Assembly: GCF_023276405.1 (NCBI RefSeq)
Contig: NZ_JALRMO010000001.1
Location: 6,073,001-6,137,000, forward strand
Direction of reading: 5' to 3'
Length of the DNA: 64,000 bases
From: Paenibacillus hamazuiensis
Lineage (GTDB): Bacteria > Bacillota > Bacilli > Paenibacillales > NBRC-103111
Positions within the stretch are counted from its first letter, which is position 1. Every line of letters begins with the position of its first letter. A program made the position numbers and the translations under genes. Below are positions 57,950 to 64,000 of this stretch, one piece after another. The notes under the pieces are model-generated. The model was not told where the DNA came from. It did not search any database and saw only the letters and a program-made list of their open reading frames with translations.

Positions 57950-59055
57950 TAATTTTCACCCAACTTAGTCAATAACTTGTCTGCAGCTGTAAGAGCCGCA
58001 CCTACGACTTGATCCATATTATAATATCTATATTGTGCCAGTCTCCCTACAAATGTAACATTTTTCTCTGCGTCAGCTAGTTCTCTATATTTTTTATATA
58101 AAGCATCATTTTCTGGACGGGGAATAGGATAATATGGTTCTCCTTCACTTTGAGGATATTCCTTTACTATCGATGTTCCAGAATGAGATTGCCCTGTCAA
58201 ATGTTTAAATTCAGTTATTCTTGTATAGTCATAGTCATTCGGAAAATTAACCGTACCGACAGGTTGATATTGAATTATATTTTCAAAATGCTCATGAACA
58301 AAATTTAATGAACGATATGGAAGTTTACCATAGCAATAATTATAAAAGACATCAATGGGTCCGGTATATATGGTGTGATTTACATTAAATTTATTTTTTA
58401 TCTCAAAATAATCAACATTTAATATTACTTCAATGTTCAAATGTTCTAACATTTTTTCAAACATTTTCGTATATCCATTAAGAGGCATTGCTTGAAAAGT
58501 ATCAGTAAAATATCTGTCATCGTCATTTGAACGAACTGGAATCCTTGCCGCAACACCAGAACTAAGTTCTGATGGTTTTAATCCCCATTGTTTTTGAGTG
58601 TAACCTTTATAGAATTTATTAAATAAGTCATAACCTACAGTGTTCACTACAACGTCTTCACTTGTTAATATAGGATTCCTAGGTTCCCTTACTTTCTCAT
58701 AAAAATCTTTAACTTCATCTTCATCAAGGTCTAAGTTATAAAGTTTATTTATCGTTGTCCTATTAATCGGAATAGGCAACAAATGATCTTCAATTTTTGC
58801 AAGAACCTTGTGCTCATAATTTCGCCATTGTGTAAAATTTGATAAATAATCAAAAATTTGCTTTGAATTAGTGTGGAATATATGAGGCCCATATTTATGG
58901 ATGAGAATCCCGTTAGAATCAAACTCATCAAAAGCGTTCCCGCCTATATGGGGTCTTTTATCCAATATTACTATTTTATATCCAGCAGATGCCAATCTTT
59001 CTGCAATTACACAACCTGCGAATCCAGCACCAACTACCAAAAAATCATAATTCAT
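57949..59055 (-). CDS. glf: UDP-galactopyranose mutase
   Basis: This 368-residue flavoenzyme converts UDP-galactopyranose to UDP-galactofuranose. The FAD-binding motif DFLVVGAGFAGCVIAERLAS lies at residues 4-23, with KRPHIGGNAFDE and the substrate segment YTQKQWGLKPSELS, ending GRLAQYRYYNMDQVV. It implies galactofuranose in the polysaccharide. It overlaps the flippase gene by 11 bases. Confidence 0.95.
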   Translation of the reverse strand: MNYDFLVVGAGFAGCVIAERLASAGYKIVILDKRPHIGGNAFDEFDSNGILIHKYGPHIFHTNSKQIFDYLSNFTQWRNYEHKVLAKIEDHLLPIPINRTTINKLYNLDLDEDEVKDFYEKVREPRNPILTSEDVVVNTVGYDLFNKFYKGYTQKQWGLKPSELSSGVAARIPVRSNDDDRYFTDTFQAMPLNGYTKMFEKMLEHLNIEVILNVDYFEIKNKFNVNHTIYTGPIDVFYNYCYGKLPYRSLNFVHEHFENIIQYQPVGTVNFPNDYDYTRITEFKHLTGQSHSGTSIVKEYPQSEGEPYYPIPRPENDALYKKYRELADAEKNVTFVGRLAQYRYYNMDQVVGAALTAADKLLTKLGEN

Positions 59056-60313
59056 ATTTTCTCTCCCTGCTAAATAAAGTATAACCTTTCTGACGCAAAA
59101 CTAAAAACATAATAAGAGTAACAAAAAATTCTGTAAAAGTGACACACAAAGCAGTTCCTGCACTTCCAAAAAAATAAACGAGAGGAAATGTTATAATTAT
59201 ATTTAAGATACCTGATATTATTAATATATTGCTGAAAGTTTTGTTCAACCCAAATGTTAACATAACTTGGGTTCCAAACATAGTATTGTAAAAAACAAAA
59301 GTAGGAACCGGTGCCATTATCTTGATTAAATTAGTTACTTGAAGATCCCCTTTAAAAACTAATAATACAATGCATTCAGCTCCGAAATAAATCAATATTG
59401 AAATAATTACAAAACAAATACCAACTTTATTTAATATTTTTTTTATAAATAACAGCGCCGTTGTTTTTGATTCACTAGCCAAGTTATTTATGTGAGGGAA
59501 GATTGTTTGTGAGATCGGAGTTATTAGACCTTGTACAGCCTTAATAATTTTATCCGCAGCACTAAAAGTTCCTACAGTAGTGTTATTTGTAAACAAACCT
59601 AAAATAAAGATATTACTTGTTGTATATAAGGAAATTGCGGCTGTCGATAAAAAAATATGCCAACCCATTTTCAATTCCTTTATAAGATCATTTAACGAGG
59701 GAATCATTAATCTAACAGAGTATTTCTTAAACAGAAAGTAAAAACTAAAGATCCCTGCTAATAATGTTACTATTGATTGCAAAAACAATGCTAATAAATA
59801 ATCATTTTCCACCTTAACGAACACAAAAATTGCAATAGTAGTTAATATTTTTGAAAAAACACTAAAATAAGTTATATATTTCATTTTCTCAATACCTTGA
59901 AAGAACCATACCGGAAAAAACACATTACCTACTACTATTAAAAATGAAATATAATATACTATTTTATTTTCGTTAAAGTAATTAAAAGAATTAATCATAA
60001 AAAACAAAATAATAAAAGAAAAAATCATAATAAGAATTTTTAATATCATAACAGAACTGAATATCAAGTTCTTTCGATCTATATTTTCTTGATTAAGAGA
60101 TATTTGTTTAGTTGCCGAAAGTTGAAATCCATAATCTGTTAAAATAACAAAATATTGCAAAAACGAGGTTGAGAATGATATTAATCCATATTTCTCAAAA
60201 CCCAATACTTTAATTAAATAGGGAAGTGTTATTAATGGAAGAATATAATTGCTGCCCTGTAAAAGAAATAGAGAAAAGATATTAGACACTAGTTTATTTT
60301 TCAAAAATTTCAT
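59045..60313 (-). CDS. wzx: Polysaccharide repeat-unit flippase (Wzx family)
   Basis: The protein has 422 residues and twelve or so membrane helices, with the start typical of Wzx (NIFSLFLLQGSNYILPLITL, PYLIKVLGFEKYGLISFSTS) in the MOP superfamily. It moves undecaprenyl-linked units across the membrane. The ATG at 60313 is preferred; a longer TTG-initiated frame would overlap wzz by 32 bases. Confidence 0.9.
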   Translation of the reverse strand: MKFLKNKLVSNIFSLFLLQGSNYILPLITLPYLIKVLGFEKYGLISFSTSFLQYFVILTDYGFQLSATKQISLNQENIDRKNLIFSSVMILKILIMIFSFIILFFMINSFNYFNENKIVYYISFLIVVGNVFFPVWFFQGIEKMKYITYFSVFSKILTTIAIFVFVKVENDYLLALFLQSIVTLLAGIFSFYFLFKKYSVRLMIPSLNDLIKELKMGWHIFLSTAAISLYTTSNIFILGLFTNNTTVGTFSAADKIIKAVQGLITPISQTIFPHINNLASESKTTALLFIKKILNKVGICFVIISILIYFGAECIVLLVFKGDLQVTNLIKIMAPVPTFVFYNTMFGTQVMLTFGLNKTFSNILIISGILNIIITFPLVYFFGSAGTALCVTFTEFFVTLIMFLVLRQKGYTLFSRERKYEL

Positions 60314-60329
60314 TAAATTATTCCCGCTC

Positions 60330-61352
60330 TTATAATGAAATGTTCTTTTGGCTTCTTTCAACTACAGGACTGTTCTTCCAATAGTCTCTAAATAAGGATA
60401 TAAATATTCCTCCCACAAACCCAATCAAACTAGCCAAAAAAGTGTTGATAATTTTTTTAGGAGTTACCGGTTTAACTGGTTCAATAGCTGGAGTTATCAA
60501 AACTGTACTGTATTTATTCACAAAATTAACCAGCCCATCATTGGATTGATTATTATTTGAAGCAATTGATTTTTGAATTTCATCTATTTTGTTTTGATTA
60601 GATGCTATACGCTCTTCTATAACTTGTTTATCTGATTGAATTCTAGAAACCATTATAGTTAAATCGGCTACTTTTGTTTTCAGAGATGTATATAATGGGT
60701 TTATTTCCTCATTTCGCAATTGCAATGCTCCAACTTTTTTATTAGACCCTGACGTTGCTTCTGCAACAACCGATTGTAAGTAAGGATCGTCAGACAATGA
60801 TTTTTCCGTTAGTAATTTTTCCTGAGTACCTTGAAGCTGTTTAGTAGCTTCAGATAATTCTGAATTTGAAACTTTGAGGTTATCTTCAGCATCAATCAAA
60901 CGTTTCTGATATGAAGATATCATATTTAATCTTGCAGAAATCTCGAGATATGCTCCAACTTCATCTGCCAGATAATTCGCCATTTTCGTTATTAAACCGG
61001 CGTCCTGGCCTGTTACTTTAAGCTTTATTTGATTGGCGTCTTTTGGAACTTCCACTAACAAGTTACTACTGATATATTCAGCAGAGTAATTTAAATTCAA
61101 TTCTTTTATCATCTTCAAAATAACAAATTTACTTTTTACATAATCTCCTATCGGAGATAGATCTTTTAAAACTGGCTGTTCTTTATCATCTTGATTATTT
61201 ATCATAATATTTGTAGAAACCTCAAAAGTTGGCTTAATACTATAACTTATAATTACGCCCAATAACATACATAAAACAGTTGACAATATAATAAGTTTTT
61301 TCGCATCTAAAATTACAAGTATGATTTCCTTTAATTTTTTTTCCTCTTGCAT
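60330..61352 (-). CDS. Wzz/YveK-type chain-length determinant protein
   Basis: This 340-residue protein has one membrane helix at residues 18-38 (LIILSTVLCMLLGVIISYSI), a long extracytoplasmic coiled-coil region (about 130-270) and a second helix at 308-327, preceded by a Pro-rich segment (PAIEPVKPVTPKK). This is the Wzz (PF02706) topology and controls polymer length. No tyrosine kinase partner gene is visible in the window. AAAGGAG lies upstream. Confidence 0.9.
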   Translation of the reverse strand: MQEEKKLKEIILVILDAKKLIILSTVLCMLLGVIISYSIKPTFEVSTNIMINNQDDKEQPVLKDLSPIGDYVKSKFVILKMIKELNLNYSAEYISSNLLVEVPKDANQIKLKVTGQDAGLITKMANYLADEVGAYLEISARLNMISSYQKRLIDAEDNLKVSNSELSEATKQLQGTQEKLLTEKSLSDDPYLQSVVAEATSGSNKKVGALQLRNEEINPLYTSLKTKVADLTIMVSRIQSDKQVIEERIASNQNKIDEIQKSIASNNNQSNDGLVNFVNKYSTVLITPAIEPVKPVTPKKIINTFLASLIGFVGGIFISLFRDYWKNSPVVERSQKNISL

Positions 61353-61369
61353 AAAAAGTATTCTCTCCT

Positions 61370-62263
61370 TTAATCAGCAGATCCAACTAAGGAATTAGCA
61401 ACAACCGTTTGTAAATATTTAAATAATTCGTCTTTCAAATCATCTCTTTTTAAAGCGAAATCAATCAAAGTTTTCATATAACCTAATTTTTCACCAACGT
61501 CATATCTAACCCCATCAAACTCAAAAGCTACAATTGATTCAAAGCTTATAAGTTTATTTATCGCATCGGTTAGTTGTATCTCTCCACCTGTTCCTACCTC
61601 TTGAAGATCTAACAGTTCAAAAATCTTTGGAGTTAATATATAACGTCCCATTATTGCAAGATTCGATGGAGCCTCTTCTTTTTTTGGTTTTTCAATTAAA
61701 GAATTTATCTCTGTTATACGAGAATTATCTGAAGATTTTTTGCCATTAACAATTCCGTAGCGGCTTACTTCATCAATACTTACAGGTTTCACCCCAATTA
61801 CGGATGAATTGAAATTATTGTAGACCTCTATCATTTGTTTTAAACTCGGAGTTTCTGCTTTTACTATATCGTCACCTAAAAGCACTGCGAAAGGCTCATT
61901 TCCAATAAACTTTCTCGCACACCATACAGCATGACCAAGGCCTTTCGGCTCTTTCTGACGAATATAATGTATGTCCACTAATTTAGACGGTTTTTGAACA
62001 GCATCCAGCAGTTCAATTTTCCCTTTTTCCAATAAATTTTGTTCCAATTCAAAATAATTATCGAAATGATCCTCTATAGCACGCTTCCCTTTTCCAGTCA
62101 CAATAATAATATCAGTTATGCCTGATTCGACAGCTTCTTCGACAATATACTGAATAGTAGGTTTATCTACAATGGGTAACATTTCTTTAGGCATTGCCTT
62201 TGTAGCCGGAAGAAATCTAGTCCCTAAACCAGCTGCAGGAATTATGGCTTTTCTTATACACAT
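61370..62263 (-). CDS. galU: UTP-glucose-1-phosphate uridylyltransferase
   Basis: This 297-residue enzyme makes UDP-glucose. Motifs are [56 protein letters not shown] and VLLGDDIV. It is the first gene of the operon on the minus strand, with GGAGG upstream of the ATG. It supplies donor for the polysaccharide and, with an epimerase elsewhere, substrate for glf. Confidence 0.95.
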   Translation of the reverse strand: MCIRKAIIPAAGLGTRFLPATKAMPKEMLPIVDKPTIQYIVEEAVESGITDIIIVTGKGKRAIEDHFDNYFELEQNLLEKGKIELLDAVQKPSKLVDIHYIRQKEPKGLGHAVWCARKFIGNEPFAVLLGDDIVKAETPSLKQMIEVYNNFNSSVIGVKPVSIDEVSRYGIVNGKKSSDNSRITEINSLIEKPKKEEAPSNLAIMGRYILTPKIFELLDLQEVGTGGEIQLTDAINKLISFESIVAFEFDGVRYDVGEKLGYMKTLIDFALKRDDLKDELFKYLQTVVANSLVGSAD

Positions 62264-62448
62264 TAGTCGAATCCTCCACTGCTATAGTTTTTATGACAAT
62301 TCTCTACACATTTTTTGCTTTCTTATTTTAACAAATTTAAAAATACAATACTAGAGAAATATATTTCTATCAAGGCAGATGTAGCTCTGACTACAAATTT
62401 TATTGTATAATCTATTCGACATGATTAATTTTTAAGGAGAACTTGGAA

Positions 62449-64000
62449 ATGATAAAAAGCAAAACTTATGCTAATCAGAAAAAGAATAAATCTATGGAAG
62501 GTGGTTTTTCTTTTCTCAATCTTACAATTATCACTTTAACATGTATCTTCATTTTTTTAACACCCTATCAAAAAGCCTTATTTAATGGAAATACTTTTGA
62601 ATTTGAAAGGCCTCTATATACTACTTTCTTTTTTGCTTCTATTGCTTTAATTATTTTATCTGTTTGGATGTTTAATAATTATAAAATTTCAAAATTTTCG
62701 ATTATACTTCTTTTCTGTATTTGGTGCATACCTCTTTCTTTTTTTATTTCTAGTTTTAACTCCGTTTCCTTACATTTAGCCACCAATTCAATTTATATAA
62801 GTCTTTTTTATGCATTTTGTTTTGTTATTGGGATTACAAGTTTCAAAAAAAGCAAATCGTTTATATTAATTAGTAGAACTCTCTGGATTTCATCGTTATT
62901 AATTATTCTATTTGGATTATTGAATTATTTCGGTGATGCTTCGTTATTTGGGCTAATAAATTGGTCGACAATCCCGGAAAGTATTTCAAAAATTTATAAA
63001 GATTCAGTCATGATGACAGATATAGGACTTAGATTGACTTCCGTTTTCCAGTACGCAAATACTTATGCTTGTTTCCTACTAGCATTTTTGTTCTTATCTT
63101 TATCAAACTTAGTTAGAAGTAATTCAAAAACTGGTGCAATATTATATAGTATAGTATTAGTACCGACTTTAGTTTCGTTTTTTCTAACTTTATCACGCGG
63201 CGCACTTGTGATTGTACCGATCATATTTTTATTGATATTACCCTTTTTTTCTTTTTTAAGGCAAATTTTATTTCTACTATATTTCTGCATATCAACATTG
63301 GCATCTTTATTAATCTTGAAAAAAATATCAATGATAGGGGAGAATACTTTTAAAGAGGCTACTTCTAACTTTTTTTGGACTGGGTGGTTCATTGTAATCG
63401 CCGCAGGTATAATAAGTTCTCTTATTATATATGTTATTCAACATTTTGCTCTAAAATATGAAAAAAGAATTGATGATAAAATCAAATTTAAGTATAAAAA
63501 TTTTTTATTATCAATAATCATTGTATTACTCGGAACAATAATCGGATATTTTATTGTAAACAAGTCATCGATAGTGAATATATTTCCAGAGGAAATCAAA
63601 GAACGGATAGAAAATATCAACTTGGATCAACATAGTGTCAGAGAACGTGAGACTTTTTATAAAGATGCAATAAAATTAATAAAAGACTATCCTCTCTTAG
63701 GAGCAGGTGGTGGAGCATGGTCTGTTATCTATGAAAAATACCAAAATAATCCGTACACCAGTAGGCAAGCTCATAATTTTTTCTTGCAGTATATTATTGA
63801 AGTTGGGATTATTGGATTTTTTTGCTTATTGCTATTTTTACTCGCAATATATTATCTAATTATCACTAGTTATTTCAAGAGAAATATTCGATTTTCAGAT
63901 AAATCAATAGGTTTATTAATCTTTAATACAACTATATTATTCCACTCTGCAATAGACTTCGACTTAAGTTATGTCTATCTTGGGGCAATTGTCTTTTTAT
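62449..64000 (+). CDS. O-antigen ligase family membrane protein (partial)
   Basis: The frame opens at an ATG at 62449 with AAGGAG 9 bases upstream and stays open to the window end (517 codons seen). It has at least ten membrane helices. The Wzy_C-type features are LTLSRGALVIVPIIFLLILP and YPLLGAGGGAWSVIYEKYQN, then AHNFFLQYIIEVGIIGF. Large ligase-like proteins of this kind ligate or polymerise glycans outside the membrane. It is divergent from galU across 185 AT-rich bases and may glycosylate a surface protein or carry out a second polymerisation. Confidence 0.85.
   Translation, partial: MIKSKTYANQKKNKSMEGGFSFLNLTIITLTCIFIFLTPYQKALFNGNTFEFERPLYTTFFFASIALIILSVWMFNNYKISKFSIILLFCIWCIPLSFFISSFNSVSLHLATNSIYISLFYAFCFVIGITSFKKSKSFILISRTLWISSLLIILFGLLNYFGDASLFGLINWSTIPESISKIYKDSVMMTDIGLRLTSVFQYANTYACFLLAFLFLSLSNLVRSNSKTGAILYSIVLVPTLVSFFLTLSRGALVIVPIIFLLILPFFSFLRQILFLLYFCISTLASLLILKKISMIGENTFKEATSNFFWTGWFIVIAAGIISSLIIYVIQHFALKYEKRIDDKIKFKYKNFLLSIIIVLLGTIIGYFIVNKSSIVNIFPEEIKERIENINLDQHSVRERETFYKDAIKLIKDYPLLGAGGGAWSVIYEKYQNNPYTSRQAHNFFLQYIIEVGIIGFFCLLLFLLAIYYLIITSYFKRNIRFSDKSIGLLIFNTTILFHSAIDFDLSYVYLGAIVFL

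Overview
The window looks like chromosome of a spore-forming Gram-positive bacterium of the Paenibacillaceae (Paenibacillus or Cohnella type). The basis is the order ydcC-alr-ndoAI-ndoA-tex-cmpA-sprT, the sporulation gene cmpA, two secreted SLH-domain proteins, strong AGGAGG-type ribosome binding sites and many GTG/TTG starts. The left three quarters is moderately GC-rich. The right quarter (from about 47.6 kb) is strongly AT-rich.

Layout. 0-7.3 kb: a partial multidomain secreted protein (copper-amine-oxidase stalk, ankyrin, signal-peptidase-like, cyclophilin), a GH88/GH2 glycan-degradation pair with a divergent AraC regulator, and HPr kinase. 7.3-9.6 kb: an orphan double-operator promoter, a shikimate-kinase-like gene and several decayed small genes. 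9.6-16.1 kb: accessory DNA with a complete IS66 element, a MerR/dehydrogenase operon, an IS66-related MITE, and abutting it a 2.36-kb non-autonomous element with Tn7-like ends and a 5-bp TTTAC duplication that carries an aldo/keto reductase and a TetR regulator. 16.3-21.9 kb: a small hypothetical gene, an SLH protein, IS110 and sigma-factor remnants, then a cysC / STM4011 / STM4012 / truncated STM4013 cluster. 21.9-26 kb: an IS1634-type element and a group IIC intron inserted in the purU terminator. 26-30.5 kb: purU, nfo, a DUF2621 gene, a second SLH protein and a small protein. 30.6-33.6 kb: a 96-bp tandem repeat array beside two tandem DGQHR (DndB-like) genes. 34-38.9 kb: a secreted helical-repeat protein, a methyltransferase, five tRNAs in two groups, corA, sprT and cmpA. 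38.9-47.5 kb: tex, ndoA/ndoAI, alr and the ydcC lipoprotein gene, with a second IS1634 copy between ydcC and alr. 47.9-64 kb: a long polysaccharide operon (galU, wzz, wzx, glf, five glycosyl or sugar-phosphate transferases, wzy, rfbABCD) and a divergent O-antigen-ligase-like gene cut by the window end.

The rfb, glf, galU, wzx, wzy and wzz genes together predict a Wzx/Wzy-type cell-surface polysaccharide containing rhamnose and galactofuranose. The most unusual items are the Tn7-like transposase-free element, the multidomain protein at the left edge whose signal-peptidase motif has Arg where the catalytic Lys is expected, the orphan DGQHR pair, and the STM401x/CysC cluster broken by an insertion sequence. 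Positions, motifs and frames were read by eye; no database search was possible.
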